Position numbers and translations under genes: made by a program
The notes under the pieces: generated by a model
The model's input: only the letters and a program-made list of their open reading frames with translations
What the model was told of the DNA's origin: nothing
Databases searched by the model: none
In this document: piece after piece, positions 16,834-26,139 of the stretch
Layout: each line of letters begins with the position of its first letter
Numbering within the stretch: the first letter of the stretch is position 1
Assembly (NCBI RefSeq): GCF_013744875.1
Contig: NZ_CP059399.1
Location: 1,736,001 to 1,800,000, forward strand
Source of the DNA: Nocardia huaxiensis
GTDB lineage: Bacteria; Actinomycetota; Actinomycetes; Mycobacteriales; Mycobacteriaceae
Direction: 5' to 3'
DNA: 64,000 bases

Positions 16834-17766
16834 GGGGCGCACTCTGTTCTCGTGCTGACCTCTCCCGATCGAAGCCCCGCATCCCACCTCGCCACCGAAG
16901 TCGCCGCCCAGCCCGACCTGTGGGCACACGCCGAAACCCTCGCGGCCACGCACCGTGGGCTGTTGCCCGCGCCGGGAGAGCGCGTCGCCGTGATCGGTTG
17001 CGGCACATCACTGTTCATGGCGCGCGCGGTCGCCGCGCTGCGTGAGCGAGCCGGGCACGGGCTCACCGACGCCTGGCCCGCCAGCGCGGTGCCCGCCGGC
17101 CGGGACTACGACCGCTACCTGGTGATCTGCCGCTCCGGCACCACCACCGAGGTGCTCGACGCCCTGCGCGCCCTGCCTGCGGGAACGGCGCGCACGGTGA
17201 TCAGTTCGAGCCCGGGCACGCCCGCACTGGAATTGGGCTCGCCCCTGCTCATCTCCGAGGCCGACGAGCAGTCGGTGGTGCAGACCCGGTTCGCCACAAC
17301 CACTCTCGCCATCCTGCGCTGGCATCTCGGGGAGGATCTGACGCCCGTCATCGAGCAGGCCCGCGCGGTGCTCGCCGAGGACGCGGCCACCGCCCTCGAC
17401 GCGGTCCGCTACGCCGACCAGATCAGCTTCGTCGGCATGGGTTTCGCCGCCGCCCTGGCCGACGAGGCCGCGCTCAAACTGCGGGAATCCTGCCAGTCCT
17501 GGACCGAGTCCTACCTGGCCACCGAATACCGCCACGGGCCCATCAGCATTGCCGCGCCCGGTCGCGTCGTCTGGGGGTTCGGCCCGCTGCCGGCCGGCTT
17601 CGCCGCCGAGATCGCCGCCACCGGCGCACACCTGGAACACCGCGGCACAGACCCCCTGGCCGACCTGGTCCGCGTCCATCGCCTGTGCGTGCGGCGCGCC
17701 GCCGACCTGGGTCTGGACCCGGATCACCCACGCAGCCTGAGCCGATCGGTAATCCTCGGTTCATGA
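16822..17766 (+). CDS. agaS: SIS-domain amino-sugar-6-phosphate deaminase/isomerase (AgaS/NagB-II type)
   Basis: 314 residues, tandem SIS domains (VAVIGCGTSLFMARA near residue 55; ISFVGMGFAAALADEAALKL near 205; TEYRHGP as the family active-site segment). It would convert GalN-6-P to Tag-6-P, or GlcN-6-P to Fru-6-P, with ammonia release. The ATG at 16822 overlaps the TTGACA/operator element, so an in-frame GTG at 16852 may be the true start. First gene of an operon; the stop overlaps the ROK kinase ATG. Confidence 0.8.
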   Translation: MNDHGAHSVLVLTSPDRSPASHLATEVAAQPDLWAHAETLAATHRGLLPAPGERVAVIGCGTSLFMARAVAALRERAGHGLTDAWPASAVPAGRDYDRYLVICRSGTTTEVLDALRALPAGTARTVISSSPGTPALELGSPLLISEADEQSVVQTRFATTTLAILRWHLGEDLTPVIEQARAVLAEDAATALDAVRYADQISFVGMGFAAALADEAALKLRESCQSWTESYLATEYRHGPISIAAPGRVVWGFGPLPAGFAAEIAATGAHLEHRGTDPLADLVRVHRLCVRRAADLGLDPDHPRSLSRSVILGS

Positions 17767-18761
17767 GCGCGAATACGGTGAACACACCCTCGGCCGGCAA
17801 ACTCCGCGCGGTCGGCAGGTCCGCGAGCGCGATCGGTCCCGTCCTGGACGCGCACGACCTGGTCCTCGGCGTCGACGTCGGCGGCACCACCATCAAGGCC
17901 GAGATCACCGACGCGGAGGGCGCGGTGCTCGCCGCTGGGACCGTCGAAACTCCACGGGGCGAAGCCGCTTTCGAGGCCATGCTGACCCTCGGCGACCAGC
18001 TGCTCGCGCGGCTGTCGGACGATGAGCGCGACCGCGTGCGTCGAGCGGCTGTACTCCTGCCCGGAGTCGTGGACGCCGACAAGGGAATCGCCGTATTCAG
18101 CGCGAACGTCGGCTGGCGTGATGTGGAGGTCGGTCCCCGCTTCACCGACCGCTGGAGCATGCCCGTCCTCATCGAGCACGATGTCGCCGCGGCCGGTTGG
18201 GCCGAATGGCGCTTCGGCGGCGGCCGCGGCCGGGACACCGTCTGCGTGATCATCATCGGCACCGGGATCAGCGGAACCCTGTCCGTGGCAGGCAAATTGG
18301 TTCGCGGCGCAACCGGCCAGGCCGGCGAGTACGGCCACATCGCCCTCCGCCGCACCCACGGCATCCCCTGCCCCTGCGGCAATGTCGGCTGCGTCGAGAC
18401 CGTTGCCTCCGCCCCCGCCATCACCCGCGCCTACGCCCGCCGCACCGGTCGCGAATGCGGCAGTGCCGCAGAAATTTTCGACCGACTATCCACCGATGAC
18501 GACGCCCAGGTGGTGGTGGACGATGCCGTAGCGGCGCTCGCCGACGGCCTGCTGGGCGTAGTTCACGCCGTCTGTCCCGAGGCCATAGTTCTCGGCGGCG
18601 GCCTCGCGGGCGCGGGTGACGCCCTCGCCGAACGCCTGCACGACGCCCTCACCGACCGCCTCCGCGTCATCCCCGCCCCCGAGGTGGTCATCGGCGACTT
18701 CGGCGCCCGCGCCGGCCTCGTCGGCGCCGCCCTCTACGCCCGCCACGGCGCCCTGACATGA
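17763..18761 (+). CDS. ROK-family sugar kinase
   Basis: 332 residues with the phosphate-binding LGVDVGGTTIK, catalytic Asp140 in IEHDVAAAG, GEYGHI and the ROK zinc motif CPCGNVGC (C203, C205, C210). Likely phosphorylates imported GalNAc or GlcNAc at O6, giving the substrate for NagA/AgaA. Unlike most ROK kinases it has about 30 extra N-terminal residues. Overlaps the SIS gene by 4 bp. Confidence 0.86.
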   Translation: MSANTVNTPSAGKLRAVGRSASAIGPVLDAHDLVLGVDVGGTTIKAEITDAEGAVLAAGTVETPRGEAAFEAMLTLGDQLLARLSDDERDRVRRAAVLLPGVVDADKGIAVFSANVGWRDVEVGPRFTDRWSMPVLIEHDVAAAGWAEWRFGGGRGRDTVCVIIIGTGISGTLSVAGKLVRGATGQAGEYGHIALRRTHGIPCPCGNVGCVETVASAPAITRAYARRTGRECGSAAEIFDRLSTDDDAQVVVDDAVAALADGLLGVVHAVCPEAIVLGGGLAGAGDALAERLHDALTDRLRVIPAPEVVIGDFGARAGLVGAALYARHGALT

Positions 18762-18973
18762 GCTTCCGGAAATGCGCCGGCGCTGTCCGTGCCGCTCGCC
18801 CGGGAGTCGTGTATCGAGCCGGGCCGCCGGTTCGGGCACAGACGAGGGTGGCCACGAAGCCGGGGCTCGCGGTTGGTAGCGGTCGACACGGCCTTGCGCG
18901 CAGGCCATAGGACGTTGACATGAACGGTGGCATATCCGGGGAGGATGCTGATGAGGCGAGGCGAGGTGCTCCG

Positions 18974-20122
18974 ATGACAGAACACATTCGAGGGCGGATC
19001 GTCACCGGCCACGAGATCTCGGACGACGGAGTCGTGACGGTTAACGGAGCGCGCGTCACGAGCGTGCTCGGGTTCGCCGAATGGCTGGCGCTACATCCTG
19101 AGTCGCGGATTCCCGGCCACGCGGGAACCGTACTGCCGGGGCTTGTCGACATCCACAATCACGGCGGCGCGGGGCATCGGTTCGATACCGTCGATCCGCG
19201 GGAGGCATTGGGGGCCGCCGCGTTTCACCGGTCGCGGGGAACGACAACCGTCCTGGCGGGGATTGTCACCGCCGCACCGGACGATATGGTCGCACAGGCC
19301 GGGATGCTGGGGGAGCTGGCGGCTGCGGGGGAGATCGGCGGGATTCACGCCGAAGGGCCGTTTCTCTCCGGTACGCGATGCGGGGCGCAGGATCCCCGCT
19401 TTCTCATCGAGCCGGACCAGAAACTGGCGCGGCGGCTGGTGGATGCGGCCGGCGGGCACCTGCGGGTGATGACCATGGCTCCGGAACTGCCGGGGTTCGA
19501 CAAGGTTGCGGCAATGCTGGCCGAGCAGGGGGTGACCGTTTCGCTGGGGCACAGTGACGCGAGTTTCGCTGTGTTCCGGGAAGCCTTGCGGCCCAACGGG
19601 TTCGGTTCGTCGGTGACGCATCTCGCGAACGGCATGCCGCCGCTGCACCATCGCGGCGCAGGTCCGGTTGCGGCGGCGCTCGCGGCTGCCGCACGGGGCA
19701 CTGCGACCGTGGAGTTGATCGGGGACGGCGTGCATGTCGATTCCGGTTTCGGGGCAATGGTTTTCGCGGCCGCGCCGGGGCAGGTCGCACTGATCACCGA
19801 TGCCATGCAGGCGGCGGGGATGTCGGATGGGGTTTACCGGCTCGGACCGCAGGAGGTGCGGGTGAGCGCGGGCGTGGCCCGGGTGGCCAGCGGATCCATC
19901 GCGGGTGGGACGGCGCATCTGTTGCAGTGCGTCGCCTGGGCCGTGCGGGAATGCGGTGTGCCACTGGTCGATGCGGTACGGGCCGCTACCGAGACACCGG
20001 CCCGGGCTGCCGGGTTGGCTGATGTGGGGGATCTGCGTGCCGGGGGGTACGCGGATCTCCTCGTCGTCGACGACGAGCTGGCATTGCGGAGGGTGATGTA
20101 TCGGGGAAGGTGGCTGCCGTGA
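18974..20122 (+). CDS. nagA: N-acetyl-amino-sugar-6-phosphate deacetylase (NagA/AgaA)
   Basis: Amidohydrolase, about 382 residues: metal-binding DIHNHGG (His61, His63), the catalytic-site Glu in GIHAEGPFLS, LGHSDA, and VTHLANGMPPLHHR, with Asp in LITDAM. Removes acetate from GlcNAc-6-P or GalNAc-6-P. The ATG at 18974 follows CGAGGTG; an in-frame ATG 54 bp upstream lies in a TTGACATGAACG repeat shared with the SIS gene and is probably promoter rather than coding. Its stop overlaps the PfkB GTG. Confidence 0.88.
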   Translation: MTEHIRGRIVTGHEISDDGVVTVNGARVTSVLGFAEWLALHPESRIPGHAGTVLPGLVDIHNHGGAGHRFDTVDPREALGAAAFHRSRGTTTVLAGIVTAAPDDMVAQAGMLGELAAAGEIGGIHAEGPFLSGTRCGAQDPRFLIEPDQKLARRLVDAAGGHLRVMTMAPELPGFDKVAAMLAEQGVTVSLGHSDASFAVFREALRPNGFGSSVTHLANGMPPLHHRGAGPVAAALAAAARGTATVELIGDGVHVDSGFGAMVFAAAPGQVALITDAMQAAGMSDGVYRLGPQEVRVSAGVARVASGSIAGGTAHLLQCVAWAVRECGVPLVDAVRAATETPARAAGLADVGDLRAGGYADLLVVDDELALRRVMYRGRWLP

Positions 20123-21174
20123 TCCTCACCGTGACATTGAATCCCGCCTATGACGTGACCTATCGCGTGCAGCGGATGGAACGCGGTGCGGCGCAGCGGG
20201 TGCAGACGGTGGAGCAGCGCGCGGGCGGGAAGGGCGTCAATGTGGCGCGCGTGCTCACCGGTGCCGGAATATATGCCGTGGCATCGGGTTTGGCCGACCT
20301 GGAGTTCGCCGAGTTCGCGGCCGGGTCGGTACCGGTCGATTTCGTGAACGGCCTGCCGTGGGTGCGGCGCACCCTGGTGGTGCACGAAGCCGACGGAACC
20401 GTGACCGGGTTGTGGGAGCCCGGTGCGGCAGTGCGGGATTCGAGCGTGATCGAGCTGCTCATGACTCGCATCCGCGTGCTGCTGCCGCAACTGCGGGGCA
20501 TGGTGGTGTCGGGCTCGCTGCCGCAGGGGGTGCGTCCGAGCCTGCCCGCCGAACTCGCGCGCATGGCGGTGGGGGCGGGCGTGCCGGTCATCTGCGATGT
20601 GGACGGTGCGGCCCTGCGCTACGCGGTCCGCGTCCCCGGTGTGGTGCTCATGCCCAATGCCGAAGAGCTGCGCGAACTCACGGGATTCGCGACGCATGGT
20701 CCGGTGGAGGTGGTGCGTGCGGTGCGGCCCTTGCTGGCGGACGGCGTCCGGGCGGTGGTGGCCACTCGCGGTGCGGAGGGCATGGTGGCGGTGACCGCCT
20801 CCGGCGCCTGGCGCGCGCACCTCACCGAATCGATTACCGGAAATCCCACCGGCGCGGGTGATGCTGCTGCCGCCGCGGTCATCGCCCACCTCGCGGGCGC
20901 GAGTTTCGGTGCTCATGACCTCCCGAATTCCCTTGCGGTGCAGTCGCTGCCGGCGAACGGTGCGGTGTCGCAGGCGCTCGTGCCGGAGTCGCGGGCGCAG
21001 CGTGCGGTGCCGCAGTGGCCGGAATTGCTGGCCGAGGCGGTGGCGACGTCGGCGGCCGCGGTGGCGGCGCCGGTCGCGGGGGAGGTGGACCTATCGTTGC
21101 GCGCACGCCTGTTGCCCACAGTTCGGGTGGAGCCGGTGTGTGCGCCTGACCCACAGGAATTCTCATGTCCCTGA
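20119..21174 (+). CDS. PfkB-family kinase 1 (tagatose-6-P / 1-phosphofructokinase type), with extra loop
   Basis: 351 residues. Starts MILTVTLNPAYDVTY as in FruK/LacC kinases, with AGGKGVNVARVL and the catalytic NPTGAGD near residue 250. Expected to phosphorylate tagatose-6-P (or fructose-6-P) at C1 for the aldolase that follows. The GTG overlaps the nagA stop. Compared with the paralogue 950 bp downstream, it carries about 34 extra residues between the NPTGAGD helix and the conserved WPELL helix (coding bases about 20900-21010), which is unusual for the family. Confidence 0.84.
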   Translation: MILTVTLNPAYDVTYRVQRMERGAAQRVQTVEQRAGGKGVNVARVLTGAGIYAVASGLADLEFAEFAAGSVPVDFVNGLPWVRRTLVVHEADGTVTGLWEPGAAVRDSSVIELLMTRIRVLLPQLRGMVVSGSLPQGVRPSLPAELARMAVGAGVPVICDVDGAALRYAVRVPGVVLMPNAEELRELTGFATHGPVEVVRAVRPLLADGVRAVVATRGAEGMVAVTASGAWRAHLTESITGNPTGAGDAAAAAVIAHLAGASFGAHDLPNSLAVQSLPANGAVSQALVPESRAQRAVPQWPELLAEAVATSAAAVAAPVAGEVDLSLRARLLPTVRVEPVCAPDPQEFSCP

Positions 21175-22001
21175 TCCCTGTTCCGAAACTCATCGCGTCG
21201 GCCGCGCCCGGCGGATTGGGTGCCTTCAACGTGGTGGCGCTCGAGCATGCCGAGGCCATTGCCGCCGCGGCGGAAAGTGTTGGCAGACCGGCGATTCTGC
21301 AGATTTCGGAGAACACCGCGAAGTATCACGGCGGGGTGAAACCGCTGGCGCGGGCGTGTCTGGCCATTGCGGAGGATAGTGCGGCGGAGCTGGCGGTGCA
21401 TCTGGATCATGCGACCGCGGTGGAATTGATTCGGGATGCGGTCGAGGCGGGGGTCACCTCCGTCATGTACGACGGGGCGCATCTCGACTACGGCGAGAAT
21501 GTGGCGCGCACGGCCGAGATCGCGCGGTGGTGTCATGAGCGCGAGGTGTTCGTGGAGGCCGAGTTGGGGGAGGTCGGGGGGAAGGACGGGGCGCATGCGC
21601 CGGGGGTGCGGACCGATCCGGGGGAGGCTGCCGCATTCGTGGCTGCCACCGGAGTGGATGCGCTGGCGGTGGCGGTGGGGTCGTCGCATGCCATGCATAC
21701 CAGGGATGCCGCGCTGGACGATGAGCTGATCGCGAAGCTGGCCGCGGCGTTGCCCGTTCCGCTGGTGTTGCACGGGTCCTCGGGTGTGCCGGATGACGGG
21801 CTGCGCTCGGCCATCAGGCATGGGATGGTCAAGATCAATATTGGTACGCGGTTGAATATCGCGCTCACGGACGCGGTGCGGGTGGCACTCGCCGAACAGC
21901 CTTCGGTCTCCGATCCGCGCAAGTATCTGGGGCCGGGGCGGCTGAACATTCAGCGCGACGTCGAGGTTGCTCTGCGTGTGCTGGATGTCCGATCGAAGTG
22001 A
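21165..22001 (+). CDS. Class II ketose-bisphosphate aldolase (KbaY/GatY-like)
   Basis: 278 residues. Zn-dependent aldolase: GAFNVVALEHA, catalytic/metal region HLDHAT, SVMYDGAHLDY, EAELGEVGG, GSSHAMH, VLHGSSG and KINIGT phosphate loop. Cleaves tagatose-1,6-bisphosphate (or FBP) to DHAP and glyceraldehyde-3-P, completing the pathway. The ATG overlaps the PfkB gene by 10 bp. Confidence 0.87.
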   Translation: MSLIPVPKLIASAAPGGLGAFNVVALEHAEAIAAAAESVGRPAILQISENTAKYHGGVKPLARACLAIAEDSAAELAVHLDHATAVELIRDAVEAGVTSVMYDGAHLDYGENVARTAEIARWCHEREVFVEAELGEVGGKDGAHAPGVRTDPGEAAAFVAATGVDALAVAVGSSHAMHTRDAALDDELIAKLAAALPVPLVLHGSSGVPDDGLRSAIRHGMVKINIGTRLNIALTDAVRVALAEQPSVSDPRKYLGPGRLNIQRDVEVALRVLDVRSK

Positions 22002-22126
22002 GTAGCGCGGATTTCACTGTGTTGCCGGACACTGTCGGTGAGAATGCTTCTGAGAGGCAATGACATTCGGTGCTCTACCCTTGTGCAGGGGTTGCGTCCG
22101 GTGCCCCGGCATGGAGAGTTGTACTG

Positions 22127-23071
22127 GTGATTCTCACGGTGACCATGAACCCCGCCTACGACATGACCTATCGCGTAGAGCATTTCGAGCGGGGGCGTGC
22201 GCATCGGGTGCGGTCCGTGGACCAGCGGCTGGGTGGCCGCGGCATCAATGTGACGCGGGTCTTGAACCAGCTCGGCAAGTACGCGCGCGCCACCGGGTTC
22301 GCCGATCACCAGTTCGCGGCGGCCGCCGAACTGGAGATGTCCGTCGACTTCGTGCACGCCCTGCCCTGGGTGCGGCGCACGGTCGTGATCAGCGAATCCG
22401 CCGACGGCACCGCCACCGCGCTGTGGGAACCCGGGCCGCGCGTCTCCGAACCGCACGCGGTCGATCAGCTGCGGGTGCGGGTCACCGGCATGCTGTCGGA
22501 TGTGAGCGGCCTGGTGATCGCGGGTTCGCTGCCCGGCGGCGTCGATCCCGGGCTGCCCGCGGAACTGGCGCGCCTGGCCATCGCCGCCGGGGTGCCCACC
22601 ATCTGCGATTTCGATGGGCCCGCCCTGGAACTGGCGGCGAGCGTGCCCGGCATCATCCTCACCCCGAATACCGAGGAGCTGGAACGGCTCACCGGCCGTC
22701 CCGCCACCACCGTCGCGGAGATCCTGACAGCCGTGGACCCGATCATCGCCGACGGCGCGGGCGCGGTGGTGGTCACCCGCGGGGGCGCGGGCATGGTCGC
22801 GGTCACCGCCGATCGCGCCTGGTCGGCGGGCCTGCCGCAACCTCTCGCGGGCAATCCCACGGGCGCGGGCGACGCGGCCGTGGCCGCCATCATCGCGGGT
22901 CTGGCCGGGGGCGTCACCCCGGACTGGCCGGCTCTGCTCACCGACGCGGTCGCCACGTCGGCCGCCGCCGTGGTCATTCCCGTCGCGGGCGAGATCGACC
23001 GGGTGCTGCGTGATCGATTGCAGCCGACGGTCCGCGTGCGCGAACTGGAAGCGGTCGCGGCCCGGCCGTAG
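22127..23071 (+). CDS. PfkB-family kinase 2 (tagatose-6-P / 1-phosphofructokinase type)
   Basis: 314 residues of normal family length, GTG start after GGAGAG, beginning MILTVTMNPAYDMTY. It has LGGRGINVTRVL (the usual GGKGxN has Arg in place of Lys) and NPTGAGDAAVA. Close paralogue of the kinase before the aldolase, but 125 bp downstream of it, so it may have its own promoter. The two may act on different epimers or one may be a backup. Confidence 0.82.
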   Translation: MILTVTMNPAYDMTYRVEHFERGRAHRVRSVDQRLGGRGINVTRVLNQLGKYARATGFADHQFAAAAELEMSVDFVHALPWVRRTVVISESADGTATALWEPGPRVSEPHAVDQLRVRVTGMLSDVSGLVIAGSLPGGVDPGLPAELARLAIAAGVPTICDFDGPALELAASVPGIILTPNTEELERLTGRPATTVAEILTAVDPIIADGAGAVVVTRGGAGMVAVTADRAWSAGLPQPLAGNPTGAGDAAVAAIIAGLAGGVTPDWPALLTDAVATSAAAVVIPVAGEIDRVLRDRLQPTVRVRELEAVAARP

Positions 23072-23190
23072 TCGTCCGGCGGGTGTGGATCCCGGCCAAA
23101 AGCATGCCGGGATGACGGTCGGTGGTCATGCCGGGCTGAAAGGCGGCGTGGGAGACCGGAAACGACCGGTCGGCGGGATATGGTCGGCGA

Positions 23191-23598
23191 GTGTCCGACC
23201 TTCGTATGCCGCCCGATCCCGGGCCGGGCGTAGGCGACATGTACCGGATGCCGCGGGCCGTGCGCGCGGCACAGATCATTGCCGTCGGTCAGGCCGTGCT
23301 GGGAATCCTGTGCACGGCGTCGTCCGGCTGGTTGCTGGGCACCAAGGCCGCCATCGCCACCGGAGTTCCCTTCCTTGCCGCATGGTTGCTCGGACTGGTG
23401 GCGCTGACCTTCAACTCCGAGGGCCAGTCGGTGCGGATCGGCGGAATCCTGCTCGCCGCCATGAACATGCTGTGGACCGTCCCCTCCATCACCGACGGCC
23501 GCCCGCCCGGCCCGATCGGGCCGATTGTCTCGCTCGTGGTGATCGTGCTGCTGTTCCGCCGCGAGGCCCGGGACTGGTTCGAACCACCGGGCTGGTAA
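23191..23598 (+). CDS. Small membrane protein of unknown function
   Basis: 135 residues from a GTG start; about four transmembrane segments ([60 protein letters not shown]) and a cytoplasmic tail [12 protein letters not shown]. Proteins of this size and layout are common in Nocardia and Rhodococcus without known role. It lies between the sugar locus and the NMT1-type importer and belongs clearly to neither. Confidence 0.72.
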   Translation: MSDLRMPPDPGPGVGDMYRMPRAVRAAQIIAVGQAVLGILCTASSGWLLGTKAAIATGVPFLAAWLLGLVALTFNSEGQSVRIGGILLAAMNMLWTVPSITDGRPPGPIGPIVSLVVIVLLFRREARDWFEPPGW

Positions 23599-23686
23599 CC
23601 GAAAACGACTGCCGCTGGTAACAATTGCGAAATCCGGTCCGCCGATTCGCAATATCACGGCAATTCCCGGCGCTTACCGTGACCGT

Positions 23687-24508
23687 ATGAGTTCGGAAGC
23701 GGCCGCTGGAACGGGCATCCACATCAGCGGATTGAGCAAGACGTTCCGGGCCGGGCGGCGCACCGTCCAGGCGCTGGACGCGGTGGACCTGCACACGGAA
23801 CAGGGCGCCTTCCTGTCGCTGCTCGGACCTTCCGGCTGCGGCAAGTCCACCATCCTGCGCATTCTCGCGGACCTGGACACGCCCAGCGCCGGAACCGCGC
23901 GCATCAATGGTGAGAGCCCGGCCGAACTGCGCAGGCGGCACGAATTCGGGATCGCCTTCCAGGATTCGGCGCTGTTGCCCTGGCGCAGTGTGGAATCCAA
24001 TATCAAGCTGCCGCTACAGGTGGCCGGGCTGCCCGTCGACCCGGAACAGATCGCCGAGCTGATCCGCCTGGTCGGCCTGGAAGGTTTCGAGAAGGCCAAG
24101 CCGGTGCAGCTGTCCGGCGGTATGCGGCAACGGGTTTCGATCGCCCGCGCCCTGGTGGTGAAACCCAAGGTGCTGCTGCTCGACGAACCCTTCGGCGCGC
24201 TCGACGATATGACCCGGCAGCGGCTCAATCTGGAACTGCTGCGCATCTGGACCGAAAAGCCCGCCACCACCCTCATGGTCACGCACGGCATCGCCGAAGC
24301 GGTCTTCCTCTCCGATGTCGTGGCCGTCATGAGTCCCCGGCCCGGCCGCATCGTGCAGCTCGTCGACATCGACCTGCCGCGCCCGCGCACCCCGGAGATG
24401 ATGCGCAGCCCGGACTTTCACAAACTCTGCGACTACCTGTCGGAACTGCTGTTCGGGCGCACCGGGCACGGCGGCGTCACCGCGGAGGAGGGGGTGAGCG
24501 CGGAATGA
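23687..24508 (+). CDS. ABC transporter ATPase (NrtD/SsuB/TauB type)
   Basis: 273 residues; Walker [11 protein letters not shown]-loop [10 protein letters not shown], signature LSGGMRQR, Walker [15 protein letters not shown]-loop VTHGIAEAV. Energises the importer formed with the next three genes. Overlaps the first permease (ATGA). This ABC class moves nitrate, taurine, sulfonates, pyrimidine precursors or nucleobases; adjacent purine-catabolism genes point to a purine or ureide. Confidence 0.88.
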   Translation: MSSEAAAGTGIHISGLSKTFRAGRRTVQALDAVDLHTEQGAFLSLLGPSGCGKSTILRILADLDTPSAGTARINGESPAELRRRHEFGIAFQDSALLPWRSVESNIKLPLQVAGLPVDPEQIAELIRLVGLEGFEKAKPVQLSGGMRQRVSIARALVVKPKVLLLDEPFGALDDMTRQRLNLELLRIWTEKPATTLMVTHGIAEAVFLSDVVAVMSPRPGRIVQLVDIDLPRPRTPEMMRSPDFHKLCDYLSELLFGRTGHGGVTAEEGVSAE

Positions 24509-25260
24509 ACCGGATCGGAAAACTCGGTGGGCTCGCGGGCCTCGCGGCCCTGCTGGCGATATGGCAGGCGCTGGCCGCCGCGCACGTCGCGGGCGGGACC
24601 ATTCCCGGTCCGTGGCTGGTGCTGAACACCATGTACCACGACGGTTGGGCACTGTACGGGCCCAACTTCCGGATCACGGCACAGTGTGCGCTGCAAGGGT
24701 TTCTGTGGGGCAACGGCCTGGCCATCGCGCTCGCCGTGCTGGTGGTGCTGATCCCGCCGATCGAGATGCTGGTGACGCAGCTGGCCATCCTCAGCTACTG
24801 CACGCCGCTGCTGGCACTCGGGCCGATCATCCTGGTGGTCTTCGGCGGCCGCACCCCGACGGTGTTCCTGGCCGCCATGTACTGCTTCTTCACCACCATG
24901 GTCGGCACCGTGTCCGGACTGCGGTCGGCCGATCGCACCAGCCTCGATCTGGTGCGCGCCTACGGTGGCGGGCGGTGGCAGCGGCTGCGGCGCGTGCAGT
25001 TGATCTCAGCGCTGCCGAATACCCTGGCGGCGTTGAAGATCGCGGCCCCGTCGGCCGTGCTCGGGGCGATCATCGGCGAGTATCTGGGCGGCGTGGACAG
25101 CGGGATCGGTGTCGCCCTCACGGCCGCGCAGACCGCCTACAACATTCCGCGCACCTGGGGGATGGCCATTGCCGCCGCGGCGCTTGCGGGACTGGGTTAC
25201 GCGGTCGTGGCGCTGGTGGCGCGGGTGGCCGTGCCGTGGACCCGGGCGGAGGCGCGATGA
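24505..25260 (+). CDS. ABC transporter permease 1 (SsuC/ThiX-like)
   Basis: 251 residues, about six transmembrane helices; EAA-type loop [20 protein letters not shown] and the C-terminal [19 protein letters not shown] typical of BPD_transp_1 proteins of the nitrate/sulfonate/NMT1 group. Coupled to the ATPase upstream and permease 2 downstream by 4-bp overlaps. The two permeases are similar and probably heterodimerise. Confidence 0.87.
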   Translation: MNRIGKLGGLAGLAALLAIWQALAAAHVAGGTIPGPWLVLNTMYHDGWALYGPNFRITAQCALQGFLWGNGLAIALAVLVVLIPPIEMLVTQLAILSYCTPLLALGPIILVVFGGRTPTVFLAAMYCFFTTMVGTVSGLRSADRTSLDLVRAYGGGRWQRLRRVQLISALPNTLAALKIAAPSAVLGAIIGEYLGGVDSGIGVALTAAQTAYNIPRTWGMAIAAAALAGLGYAVVALVARVAVPWTRAEAR

Positions 25261-26060
25261 AAACCCGGAACGCGCTGCGGCCCATCGGGAAATTCCTGCT
25301 GCCGGTGCTGGTTTCGCTGATCCTGCTGGTGCTGCTGTGGCAGGGATTCCTGCAGCTGTACCCCCAGGTGGGACCGGTCGGCAAGACGCCCGGCGAGGTG
25401 TGGAAGTACCTGATGATCGGATCGACCGCCGAGTCCGCGCAGCAGCTGATCTTCGGCCAGCTGCGAATCACGCTGCGGGACGCCATGATCGGCTTCGCGG
25501 CGGGCTTGGGTGCGGCGCTGCTGGTCGCCGCGGCCTTCGTCGGCGTGCCCGCCATCGCGCAGGCGTTCATGCCGGTGGCCATGCTGCTGCGGTCGGTGCC
25601 GCTGGTGGCGCTCACGCCCATCATCGTGCTGATCTTCGGGCGCGGGCTGCTCGGCGTGACGGTCATGGCGGCCATCGTGGTGTTCTTCCCGGCACTGGTC
25701 ATGATCATGACCGGGCTGCGGTCCGCACCCGCGCAGGCCATGGAACTGGTTGCCGCGTACGGCGGTTCGCGGTGGCAGGCCATGCGGCTGGTGGCGATTC
25801 CGGCCGCGCTGCCCGCGGTGTTCGCCGCCGCGCGAATCTCGGTGCCGGGCGCCCTGATCGGTGCGCTGCTGGGCGAATGGCTCGGCAGCGGAACCGGTCT
25901 GGGCGCAGGGCTGATCCAGGCCATCCCCCGCTTCGAGTACGAGCAGCTCTGGGCCTCCATCGCCATTGTCACGCTGGTGTCGGTGCTGGCGTACGCGATC
26001 GTCGGCGTGCTGGAGGGACTGGTGCTCGCGCGCTTCTCGCCGCAGGCCGAACGTGAGTGA
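25257..26060 (+). CDS. ABC transporter permease 2 (SsuC/ThiX-like)
   Basis: 267 residues, six transmembrane helices; EAA loop AMELVAAYGGSRWQAMRLV and GALLGEWLGSGTGLGAGL. Partner of permease 1. It ends 79 bp before the solute-binding protein, an unusually AT-rich spacer for this genome that may hold a separate promoter. Confidence 0.87.
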   Translation: MKTRNALRPIGKFLLPVLVSLILLVLLWQGFLQLYPQVGPVGKTPGEVWKYLMIGSTAESAQQLIFGQLRITLRDAMIGFAAGLGAALLVAAAFVGVPAIAQAFMPVAMLLRSVPLVALTPIIVLIFGRGLLGVTVMAAIVVFFPALVMIMTGLRSAPAQAMELVAAYGGSRWQAMRLVAIPAALPAVFAAARISVPGALIGALLGEWLGSGTGLGAGLIQAIPRFEYEQLWASIAIVTLVSVLAYAIVGVLEGLVLARFSPQAERE

Positions 26061-26139
26061 ATACTCGAATTAACGCAGCGCATACAAATACCTCTCCGAA
26101 AGCAAAAAAATCGAAATCGAAAGCCCCTACATTCGCCGC

